From positions 1-22,697 of the forward strand of contig CAYVMD010000033.1 of assembly GCA_964452465.1 (NCBI GenBank): a stretch of 22,697 nt of DNA. The letters run 5' to 3'. This stretch comes from CAYVMD01 sp964452465. GTDB lineage: Bacteria; Armatimonadota; JACIXR01. The position numbers were made by a program, and so were the translations under genes. Under the pieces are notes generated by a model. It saw only the letters and a list, made by a program, of their open reading frames with translations, did not search any database and was not told the origin of the DNA. Each line of letters opens with the position of its first letter. The first letter of the stretch is position 1. Positions 1 to 6,399 of the stretch are shown one piece after another.

Positions 1-218
1 TTTCCTTCCTCTGTGAGAAAGACCTTCCCATCCTCAAAGGAGATAATGCCCTTTTCCCAGAGGTGCTTGCTTGCTTCGACGGCTGTGTTGAAAGGGAGTC
101 GACTCAAGGTGAGGACCTCCCAGAAATCTTGGGAGGTCTTATAAGCGGAAAGCAACCTTTCCAGTTGCCTCCTGCTTACCCTGCTCTTTCCTTGAAGTTC
201 TTGCATTAATTCCCTCAA
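1..218 (-). CDS. BpsA-like branched-chain polyamine synthase, N-terminal part (partial)
   Basis: The 5' end of a leftward gene runs off the left edge of the window; about 72 codons are visible. The peptide (LLSAYKTSQDFWEVLTLSRL, then a helix, then FEDGKVFLTEEG) reads like the N-terminal winged-helix domain of N4-bis(aminopropyl)spermidine synthase (BpsA, DUF43). That enzyme adds aminopropyl groups to spermidine to make the branched polyamines of thermophiles. The catalytic Rossmann domain and GDDD-type motif lie outside the window, so the call rests on the N-terminus and on memory of archaeal BpsA. A strong AAGGAGG lies 8 nt before a TTG codon, which I take as the start. An ATG two codons upstream sits only 2 nt after the SD, too close for normal initiation. 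A promoter and an inverted repeat lie just upstream. Confidence 0.55.
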   Translation of the reverse strand, partial: MRELMQELQGKSRVSRRQLERLLSAYKTSQDFWEVLTLSRLPFNTAVEASKHLWEKGIISFEDGKVFLTEEG

Positions 219-248
219 GGGCATCACCTCCTTACAAAAATATTTAGA

Positions 249-269
249 GGATACCCCAGGGGGATATCC
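249..269. promoter_or_regulatory. 21-bp imperfect inverted repeat, operator-like, in the leader of the BpsA-like gene
   Basis: The arms GGATACCCC and GGGGATATCC face each other across AG, with one extra base in the right arm. An overlapping perfect 12-bp palindrome, GGGGATATCCCC, lies at 260-271. The repeat sits just downstream of the predicted leftward transcription start. It could be a repressor operator or a leader hairpin. The TACCCC...GGGG pattern resembles CsoR-type copper operators, which is suggestive given copA nearby, but copA has its own promoter about 350 bp away. Confidence 0.4.
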
Positions 270-285
270 CCATCAATGAATTAAT

Positions 286-313
286 ATAATAACAATTGTC
301 CCCGAATTGTCAA
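286..313 (-). promoter_or_regulatory. Promoter of the BpsA-like gene
   Basis: Read leftward, a perfect -35 TTGACA (308-313) is followed after 16 nt by TATTAT (286-291). The expected start point is near 279, giving a leader of about 60 nt that contains the inverted repeat and the SD. The repeated ACAATT elements between and beside the boxes could also be protein contacts. Confidence 0.6.
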
Positions 314-338
314 CCCAGGGAGATGAAAAATTCAAAAA

Positions 339-427
339 TGGTGCCGAGGGGGGGAGTCGAACCCCCACGAGCGGCGAAGCCCACCTGATTTTGAGTCAGG
401 CGCGTCTGCCAGTTCCGCCACCTCGGC
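339..427 (-). tRNA. tRNA-Leu (anticodon CAA), CCA encoded
   Basis: The leftward strand gives acceptor GCCGAGG (421-427) pairing with CCTCGGC (343-349), discriminator A and an encoded CCA (339-341). The anticodon stem CCTGA/TCAGG closes the loop CTCAAAA, so the anticodon is CAA, reading UUG leucine codons. A long variable arm (GGGCTTCGCC type) identifies a class II tRNA, and the T arm has GGGGGTTCGACTCCCCC. T-rich sequence (TTTTTGAATTTTT) follows the CCA and may act as a terminator. It has its own promoter immediately upstream. Confidence 0.95.
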
Positions 428-444
428 TACCATCTTTCAATGAA

Positions 445-473
445 ATTTTACCCCTTCTCTACAAAATAGTCAA
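445..473 (-). promoter_or_regulatory. Promoter of tRNA-Leu
   Basis: Leftward TTGACT (468-473), 17-nt spacer, TAAAAT (445-450), with the mature tRNA 5' end 17 nt further on. Near-consensus spacing and boxes, as expected for a stable RNA gene. Confidence 0.75.
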
Positions 474-606
474 ATTCTTTTTATATCCGATAAATCATTA
501 TCCGATGTTCAGAAACCTCGTCACCCCTCGGTGAGGTGGGTCGATATCCCAAGATCTTGCTCTCCAATTTAGCACAAAATATCTATTAATTTTGTCCTTG
601 AGAATT

Positions 607-634
607 TTGACTATTTTTGTAATCTATATATAAT
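607..634 (+). promoter_or_regulatory. copA promoter, apparently giving a leaderless mRNA
   Basis: TTGACT (607-612), 16-nt spacer, TATAAT (629-634). The copA ATG begins 10 nt after the -10 box, so the transcript should carry only a few untranslated bases. No SD is present, which fits leaderless translation. Confidence 0.7.
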
Positions 635-644
635 CTAAAGTGCT

Positions 645-2894
645 ATGGCAGGAAAGATCAAAAACAAAATCCTTGGCGTGAACCTGCATTGTGCTTCTTG
701 TGTGGCCAACATCGAGAACGCCCTGAGAAGGTTGCCAGGCATATTGGAGGTAAAAGGCAACCTTGCCTCTCAAAAAGTGTTCGTTAAATACGACGAAGAA
801 AGGATCCAAATATCCCAGATAGAAGAAGCCATAGAGAGAAGGGGTTATAAGGTGGCAAGGGAAAATGAAAGAGAAAGGTCATTGGGAAAGGAAGAAGCGG
901 AAGACCTAAAGAAACGCCTCCTCTATTCCCTCCTTTTTGCTTTCCCCCTCTTCTATCTATCCATGGGGATCCATCTCGGTTTCCCCGTTCCTCCCCTTTT
1001 GCTTAAGAATATTGCTTTTTGGCAATTTCTCTTTGCCACTCCCTTTCTCTATCTCGGTTCCTTCATATATCTCAGGGGGATAAAGTCCCTATGGTTGGAG
1101 AGGAGGGCAAACATGGACACTCTGGTGGCTTTAAGCACCGCTTCTGCCTATATTTATAGCCTCGTGTCCTCTATAGGAATTTGGCTGGGTAGAAAATCCT
1201 ACGGGGAGATGGGGTTATATTATGAAACGGCTGGCTTTCTCATCTTTTTCATCCTCCTGGGGCGATATTTGGAAGCGGTGGCGAAAGGGAGGACCGCCTC
1301 TGCCGTGGAGGAGTTGATGAAATTAACCCCTAAGACCGTTCATGTGATGAGGGAGGGTAAGGAGGTGAACATCCCTTTGGAGGAGGTGAGAGTGGGCGAT
1401 ATACTCCTTGTTAAGCCGGGGGAAAGGATACCGGCAGATGGGGTAATAGTGGAAGGGCATTCCACGATTGACGAGTCCATACTCACGGGAGAAAGCTTCC
1501 CCCTGGAAAAGCAGAGGGGAGATGAAGTCATAGGTGGTACATTAAACGGAGCGGGTTCTTTTCAGTTTGAAGTGACCCGCTTGGGGGAGGATGCTTTTGT
1601 TGGGCAGGTGAAAAGACTTGTTGAGGAGGCGCAGGCGAATAAAGCTCCCGTGCAGGAATTGGCGGACAGGGTCGCTTCATATTTCACTCCAGCAGTTTTG
1701 ATATTCGCGCTTTTCGTCCTTTTGTTTTGGTATCTCGCTGGCAAGGGGTTCGAGTTGGCCCTGATGAGCGCTATATCCGTTTTGGTTATCGCTTGTCCTT
1801 GTGCCCTTGGATTGGCAACTCCTACCGTCATAGTAATCGCCACCGGGCTGGGGGCTCGGCAAGGGATCCTTTTTAAGAGTGGTAGAGCGTTGCAGCTTCT
1901 GCCCGAAGTGAAGACATTCGTATTCGATAAAACAGCCACCCTCACCTCGGGAGAGCCGGAGGTGACGGATATAGTGCCCCTATCTTCGTTTTCCCCACAA
2001 GAAGTGCTCCTTTATGCCTCCGTTGCAGAAAGGAAGGGGGAACATGCTTTAGGGCGTGCCATCCTCAAGGAGGCGGAAAGAAGAGGTTTAACGGTGCCCT
2101 TGCCGGATGAATTCGAATATTTCCCTGGTAAGGGGGTGAGAGCGAGGTATCAAGGCGAGGAGATAATCCTGGGGAATGAGCATCTTTTAAGGGAGAAAGG
2201 GGAGGAGGGAATTATAAAAGAGGGGGAAGTTTTGAAGGAAGGAGGGAATAGCCTTGCCTTCCTGATGATCAACGGGAAGGTGGCGGGGATGTTGGTTTTC
2301 GCCGATCCCTTAAAGAAGGAAGCCAAGGAGGTTATAAAGGAGTTGAAGGAGGGAAGGGAGGTAGTGCTATTAACGGGGGATAATAGAAGGGTGGCGGAAA
2401 CGATAGCGAAGGATCTTGGTATAGAAAAGTTTTTAGCAGGGGTTTTGCCCCAGGGGAAGGGTGAAGTTATAAGAGAGTTAAAGAAGAAGGGGAAAGTGGC
2501 GATGGTGGGCGATGGCATCAACGATGCCATCGCCCTAAGCGAGGCGGATGTGGGCATAGCCATTGGCTCGGGCACGGAGGTTGCGATAGAGGCAGGGGAT
2601 GTCGTGCTTGTGAAGAACGACTTGCGAGATATCTTGAAGGCACTCGACTTGAGCGCCTATGCGATGAGGAAGATCAAGCAGAACCTCTTCTGGGCTTTCA
2701 TATACAATTCCTTGGCAATCCCTATCGCCGGTGGTTTTCTCTATCCCCTCTTACATTTCCAGATTACCCCCCTCATGGCTGGGCTGATCATGATCCTCAG
2801 CTCGGAGAGCGTTATATTGAATTCCCTCTACATGATGAAAAGATATCCCCTTAGGGGAAGTAAAATGCAACCTTCGCAGCAAGAAGCGGGATAA
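645..2894 (+). CDS. copA: Copper-translocating P1B-type ATPase (CopA-like)
   Basis: Inner-membrane ATPase that exports Cu(I) (or Ag(I)) from the cytoplasm at the cost of ATP. The 749-residue protein has one N-terminal HMA metal-binding domain (CASC, C16/C19). Membrane helices follow, then the actuator loop with LTGES (E283), the transport-site CPC (C384-P385-C386) in ACPCALGLATPT, the phosphorylation and nucleotide domains, and two last helices with NLFWAFIYN and MILSSESVILNS. Length and order are normal for CopA. Three conserved motifs deviate: DKTATLT at D428 instead of DKTGTLT, HA at 467-468 instead of HP, and GDGINDAIAL (I629) instead of GDGINDAPAL. The catalytic Asp, hinge Asp and metal-site residues are intact, so activity is plausible but should be tested. 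ATG is chosen because the promoter ends 10 nt before it; there is no SD. Arginine codons are mostly AGG/AGA. No chaperone or regulator gene is adjacent. Confidence 0.93.
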   Translation: MAGKIKNKILGVNLHCASCVANIENALRRLPGILEVKGNLASQKVFVKYDEERIQISQIEEAIERRGYKVARENERERSLGKEEAEDLKKRLLYSLLFAFPLFYLSMGIHLGFPVPPLLLKNIAFWQFLFATPFLYLGSFIYLRGIKSLWLERRANMDTLVALSTASAYIYSLVSSIGIWLGRKSYGEMGLYYETAGFLIFFILLGRYLEAVAKGRTASAVEELMKLTPKTVHVMREGKEVNIPLEEVRVGDILLVKPGERIPADGVIVEGHSTIDESILTGESFPLEKQRGDEVIGGTLNGAGSFQFEVTRLGEDAFVGQVKRLVEEAQANKAPVQELADRVASYFTPAVLIFALFVLLFWYLAGKGFELALMSAISVLVIACPCALGLATPTVIVIATGLGARQGILFKSGRALQLLPEVKTFVFDKTATLTSGEPEVTDIVPLSSFSPQEVLLYASVAERKGEHALGRAILKEAERRGLTVPLPDEFEYFPGKGVRARYQGEEIILGNEHLLREKGEEGIIKEGEVLKEGGNSLAFLMINGKVAGMLVFADPLKKEAKEVIKELKEGREVVLLTGDNRRVAETIAKDLGIEKFLAGVLPQGKGEVIRELKKKGKVAMVGDGINDAIALSEADVGIAIGSGTEVAIEAGDVVLVKNDLRDILKALDLSAYAMRKIKQNLFWAFIYNSLAIPIAGGFLYPLLHFQITPLMAGLIMILSSESVILNSLYMMKRYPLRGSKMQPSQQEAG
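2507..2535. repeat. Perfect inverted repeat inside copA (13-bp arms, 3-nt loop)
   Basis: Arms GGGCGATGGCATC (2507-2519) and GATGCCATCGCCC (2523-2535) are exact reverse complements around AAC. The repeat encodes the hinge motif GDGINDAIA. The right arm contains the ATC codon that replaces the family's proline codon. Confidence 0.95.
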
Positions 2895-2936
2895 AAGGAA
2901 GGGGTGTATTTGATAGGTCATATCTTTGTGAGGAAA

Positions 2937-2966
2937 CGAAATCTTTTCGAAGGGATTGTTTTTGAG
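2937..2966 (+). terminator. Weak terminator candidate after copA
   Basis: A short hairpin CGAAA-TCT-TTTCG is followed after 8 nt by TTGTTTTTG. The stem is only 5 bp and AT-rich, so this is a tentative call. The rest of the 148-bp copA to GH5 gap shows no clear promoter. Confidence 0.22.
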
Positions 2967-3042
2967 AAAGACGCCTCCTCTTGATACCTCCTTCTCTTCG
3001 TAGTAGAGTGAGTATGGAATTTGAAGTTAGGAGGTGTTAACG

Positions 3043-5946
3043 ATGGTGCAGATGATCCTGGGGGTAGCTTTGGTTATGAGCATGGCTACGGGTATTACAG
3101 CACCGGTTATCGCTCCCGATTGGCAAGGACGAGCTCCTTCATTTCCGCCCGGCTCCCTCTTCTGGCGCACTAACGAGTTCACCCAGAGCCCTGTGCTCTA
3201 CCGCACGCTCCTCACTGCGCCCAATAAGCCTTTAGCCTTCGCAGTTGTGCGGTTGTCCACCCACAGTTATGCTTATTTGTTCATCAGCCGTTTCGATCGC
3301 TTCTCAGACTTCGATCCTTATGGACGATGTATCGCTCGAGCGGAAGCACCAAGCGAAAGCTCTGATGAAGAAGTGACGCTGGTGGTGGATTTGACATCCT
3401 ACCTGCTTCCAGGGCAGACTGTGGCATTAGTGGTTAGCGCGCCTGAGAACGGCTTCAGTTTGGAAGGTGCTCTAGCTTTTCAGGATGGTTCGGTGCAATG
3501 GCTTAACAGCGATCCCTCTCGTTGGCGCGCTCAAAAGTTTCCCCCTTTGACCGTGTTGGAGTTTGAACCATGCATGCGCCCTGATTTCGATGATCAGGCG
3601 TGGTTTCCTGTGCGGGTTATAGGTGAAGCAGGGGCTTCATCCCCTCCGCAATTGCTTGCCGAATTGCGTGCCTTTGCCATTCAGGCGAAGCAGGAGCGCT
3701 TGCAACAACAAGGCGAGGAATCTCGCTGGCGCTTGACACTTTTGCGGGACAAAGGCATTGCGCTCGTGGATGACGAAACCTCTACTTGGGGTGGTGCCGA
3801 GCGATTGCCCATTTGGGTGCGGGAATTGGCCAACCACTTGCTCCTTCGCTTGCCTCCCGCTGTGACCCCTGCCCAGGAAGGAGAAGTAGAAGCACTGCTG
3901 GCAGGTAGCGAAGCCCTCGCCCTTTTTGTTTGGGCGCAGGACGAAGCAACCAACCTGGAAAATCATATCCTCTTGTGGCAAGCATTGAAGGACGAGCAAC
4001 GCGCGGGGATATGCAAGCAAGAGGCTCACGCTTTTAAGGAGGCGTTAGCGGAGGTGGAGAAAGTTTTGCAGAGGTGGCACACTGCCCCCGATAAAATCGC
4101 CCGGAAGGATGCAAACGAAGTTGTGTGGAGATTGCGTTCGCTCCGCTCGCGTGCCTTAGCGTTGCGGAAGCGCTCGATTTGGACCGCTCCCGTTATCAAC
4201 GATTTGAACAGTGCGTTGGAAAACAAATTCGGTTGGTTTGACACGACCCATTTGCTGGACAATGACATTGCGCGATGGGGGTTGAAAATCACCACATCCG
4301 CGGAAGTCTTCGCCAGCCCCCTTTCTCCTGCTGCTTTCGTGACGGTTAAGGGTACGGAATTCACCCTCAGTGGTTGGAATGCTTTGCCGGTGGGGCGAGT
4401 CTACAACCAGCCCGCTAACACCGCTCCTGTCTGCATGTGGATTGTGATCGAGGGAAAAGTTCAATCCCTGCGACCGCAAGCCGATGGCACTGTTTACGAT
4501 CGAATGATACATGGGCGCATGAGCGAAAACTGGATACTGCTGGTGCCCGATTTGTCCCGGGGTGGTGGGTTGCCGGTACAATTTGTGTTCCTGCAAGCGC
4601 CCCAGCGAATCGTTTTCCGTCCGGACGATAAAGGTCTGGTCAGAGATGTCACGGTCTTCTTTGAGAGGCCTGGAGCGCACTTGTTTGTGCTTAAGCCATT
4701 GAAGGAATGGCGTGGACTGCTTCGCCAGGCACAAACAATGACCGCCTCTCCTCTGAACGAACAGGAAAACGCTTTCTATCTACAGCAGTGCCGATTGTGG
4801 TCGCGCGCCCTTTTGAATTATCCTGTGACTTACAGCGAGACCTTTATCCGCGACCCTAACAACCGCTACGCTCTAATCGTCGCCGATGTTTACAACTACT
4901 GGTCATTCCGCGACGATTGGAATACATCGCCATTGAAATTGGCGTCATTGCCCCCATTGGCGAGTTATGCTCGCCTGTTGGGATATCCTCTCGAGGTCTT
5001 GAGCGAAGCGCAAGTGGTTGGTTCATGGGGAAACTGGGGTGACCACATAGCGGTCCTCGGTCAAGGGGTCATCATCTATCGTATCCCTCTGCATCCCATC
5101 AAGCGTTTCGGTGGTTTTACCGCTTTTTGCTTCGGACCGACGGACATCGGCATGCCCGGCAACATTACCGAATTGGAATTAATAAAACGCACAGGTGCCA
5201 ACACCTTTCGTCCCCAGCACAACCGCACTGACGAGCCTGCAATGCAATTGGCACAATGGTGTTGGGAACGTGGGCTCCAGAATGTGTTCAACACGGACGA
5301 AAAGTGGGTGCTGGACATCGTGGAACACTTCCGCACTTTAGCACAAAAATGCAGAGATTTGCCACCGGATGCGGTAGCCTATGACTTGTTGAACGAACCG
5401 GAGACCCGCGACCCAGTTGCTTATAACTCCTTGATCCGCCGCATCACAAAAGCGATCCGCGAGATAGACAAAACGCATTTGATTTATGTGGAGGTCATTC
5501 CTCCGTGGGGACCGAAAGCGCAACCTTACCCTGAAGAGGCTTTTGCCAATTTGGAGCCGACGGGCGATCCCTTGACGGTTTACAGTTTCCATGACTACGA
5601 GTATCGACTTATGCCTAGGTATCCCGGCGAAGGAGTGGACATTCGCACCTTACTGGAGCGTTGGTTGTCTGTCTTCGTCTACAGCGTCAAGCATAATGTG
5701 CCCGTTCATTTAGGGGAGTTCGGTGCGTTTGAGCAAACCGAAGAGGACATCTACGCCAACCGCTCTGCAATCACGATGCTATTGGACCATTTCCGCATCT
5801 TTGACCAGTTTGGCTGGCACTTTCATTATTACTCCAATCGTGGCCTCGTGCGGGAGCGAAAGGATGGGAGTTTGGAAGAGAGCCTTGTGCAGGAAGCCTT
5901 CCGTCGTTCCTTCGGGCGTGCTCGCCTGAACGCTGCACGGGAGTAA
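3043..5946 (+). CDS. Secreted multidomain glycoside hydrolase, C-terminal GH5-like (clan GH-A) domain
   Basis: Probably an exported beta-glycanase; the substrate is not readable from sequence. The 967-residue product starts with a signal peptide (MVQMILGVALVMSMATG...), then about 550 residues of beta-rich and helical sequence with no family I recognise. A module around 600-700 carries WSFRDDWNTSP and LPPLASYARLLGY, and a (beta/alpha)8 domain occupies about 710-960. In that domain DLLNEPE supplies the likely acid/base E785, YSFHDY supplies H850 and Y852, and HLGEFGAF supplies the likely nucleophile E892, the order and spacing expected of clan GH-A. The ATG is chosen for GGAGG 8 nt upstream; an in-frame GTG three codons earlier overlaps the SD. 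Codon use differs from neighbours: Arg is mostly CGN and ATA is scarce, whereas copA and elp3 favour AGG/AGA and ATA, suggesting horizontal acquisition. The DDW module recurs in the next gene. Confidence 0.82.
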   Translation: MVQMILGVALVMSMATGITAPVIAPDWQGRAPSFPPGSLFWRTNEFTQSPVLYRTLLTAPNKPLAFAVVRLSTHSYAYLFISRFDRFSDFDPYGRCIARAEAPSESSDEEVTLVVDLTSYLLPGQTVALVVSAPENGFSLEGALAFQDGSVQWLNSDPSRWRAQKFPPLTVLEFEPCMRPDFDDQAWFPVRVIGEAGASSPPQLLAELRAFAIQAKQERLQQQGEESRWRLTLLRDKGIALVDDETSTWGGAERLPIWVRELANHLLLRLPPAVTPAQEGEVEALLAGSEALALFVWAQDEATNLENHILLWQALKDEQRAGICKQEAHAFKEALAEVEKVLQRWHTAPDKIARKDANEVVWRLRSLRSRALALRKRSIWTAPVINDLNSALENKFGWFDTTHLLDNDIARWGLKITTSAEVFASPLSPAAFVTVKGTEFTLSGWNALPVGRVYNQPANTAPVCMWIVIEGKVQSLRPQADGTVYDRMIHGRMSENWILLVPDLSRGGGLPVQFVFLQAPQRIVFRPDDKGLVRDVTVFFERPGAHLFVLKPLKEWRGLLRQAQTMTASPLNEQENAFYLQQCRLWSRALLNYPVTYSETFIRDPNNRYALIVADVYNYWSFRDDWNTSPLKLASLPPLASYARLLGYPLEVLSEAQVVGSWGNWGDHIAVLGQGVIIYRIPLHPIKRFGGFTAFCFGPTDIGMPGNITELELIKRTGANTFRPQHNRTDEPAMQLAQWCWERGLQNVFNTDEKWVLDIVEHFRTLAQKCRDLPPDAVAYDLLNEPETRDPVAYNSLIRRITKAIREIDKTHLIYVEVIPPWGPKAQPYPEEAFANLEPTGDPLTVYSFHDYEYRLMPRYPGEGVDIRTLLERWLSVFVYSVKHNVPVHLGEFGAFEQTEEDIYANRSAITMLLDHFRIFDQFGWHFHYYSNRGLVRERKDGSLEESLVQEAFRRSFGRARLNAARE

Positions 5947-5952
5947 GTGCAT

Positions 5953-5987
5953 CGGAGGAGAGGTGATAGCCTCGGGTTTGTCCTCCG
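5953..5987 (+). terminator. Nested hairpin directly downstream of the GH5-like gene
   Basis: The outer stem CGGAGGA/TCCTCCG encloses an inner stem GAGG-TGATAG-CCTC. It begins 7 nt after the stop codon. No U-tract follows, so it is either a transcript-end stabiliser or an atypical terminator. Confidence 0.4.
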
Positions 5988-6094
5988 AAGTCGTTAAAGA
6001 TAACCCATCAGAGTTAGGAGTTGGAACGGAGGAAAATCCCTTGCCATAATGATAGCACAGCCAAAAATCCTTTGTAAGGGGTAGGGCTTCCTTC

Positions 6095-6113
6095 TTATCG
6101 CGCAAGAAGTTTT
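6095..6113 (+). repeat. Repeated motif, copy A
   Basis: TTATCGCGCAAGAAGTTTT; matches copy C at 17 of 18 leading positions and the inverted copy B at 16 of 18. It also forms a local hairpin CTTCTT-N7-AAGAAG. It lies about 300 bp before the next gene start. Confidence 0.45.
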
Positions 6114-6320
6114 ATGTGGATGTCAACGAGGAGGGAACGGAGGCAGCTGCTGGAACGGGCGTAATTATAATGAAATCAGCCCCGCCCTTTGCCCGCAAAA
6201 TCTTCCGTGCCGACCACCCCTTCCTCTTTCTTGTTCGCGACAGGGAAACCGCACTCCTCTTCCTGGGAAGGTTGATGGAGCCTCAGGAGCGAAGTTTTCT
6301 ATTTCTTTCTCCTCGATATC

Positions 6321-6349
6321 TTTATAAAATAGGGGAAGGGTGCTATAAT
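6321..6349 (+). promoter_or_regulatory. Promoter of the alpha/alpha-toroid gene
   Basis: Perfect -10 TATAAT (6344-6349) with a weak -35 (TTTATA) 17 nt upstream. The predicted leader of about 44 nt contains AGGAGG, 9 nt before the ATG at 6400. Confidence 0.55.
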
Positions 6350-6399
6350 TGTTGTTGCAGCGACAGCCCGAAAGCTTATGGTGCAGGAGGTTGAGGGAT

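Larger units (their letters stand above)
5947..6399. other. 453-bp intergenic region between the two glycosidase-like genes
   Basis: It holds a nested hairpin just after the GH5 stop, one copy of a repeated motif at 6095, and the promoter and SD of the next gene. An open frame at 6116-6394 has no SD, runs through the promoter and resembles nothing I know, so I treat it as non-coding. Confidence 0.6.

Noticed and set aside
307..534. 75-codon open frame on the plus strand
   Set aside because: It is the antisense of tRNA-Leu; the GGSRTPTSG peptide is a well-known translation artefact of tRNA genes.
2150..2575. 141-codon antisense frame within copA
   Set aside because: Low-complexity Ser/Pro/Phe-rich product opposite a clear conserved domain; a shadow of biased codon use.
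4156..4734. 192-codon antisense frame within the GH5-like gene
   Set aside because: The forward frame is continuous with signal peptide and catalytic residues; the reverse frame has no SD and no recognisable features.
3043..6120. Mobile element carrying the GH5-like gene
   Set aside because: Codon use suggests transfer, but I found no transposase, integrase, terminal repeats or target duplication around it.
6116..6394. 92-codon open frame between the two glycosidase-like genes
   Set aside because: No SD, no recognisable domain, and it runs through the TATAAT and SD of the next gene.
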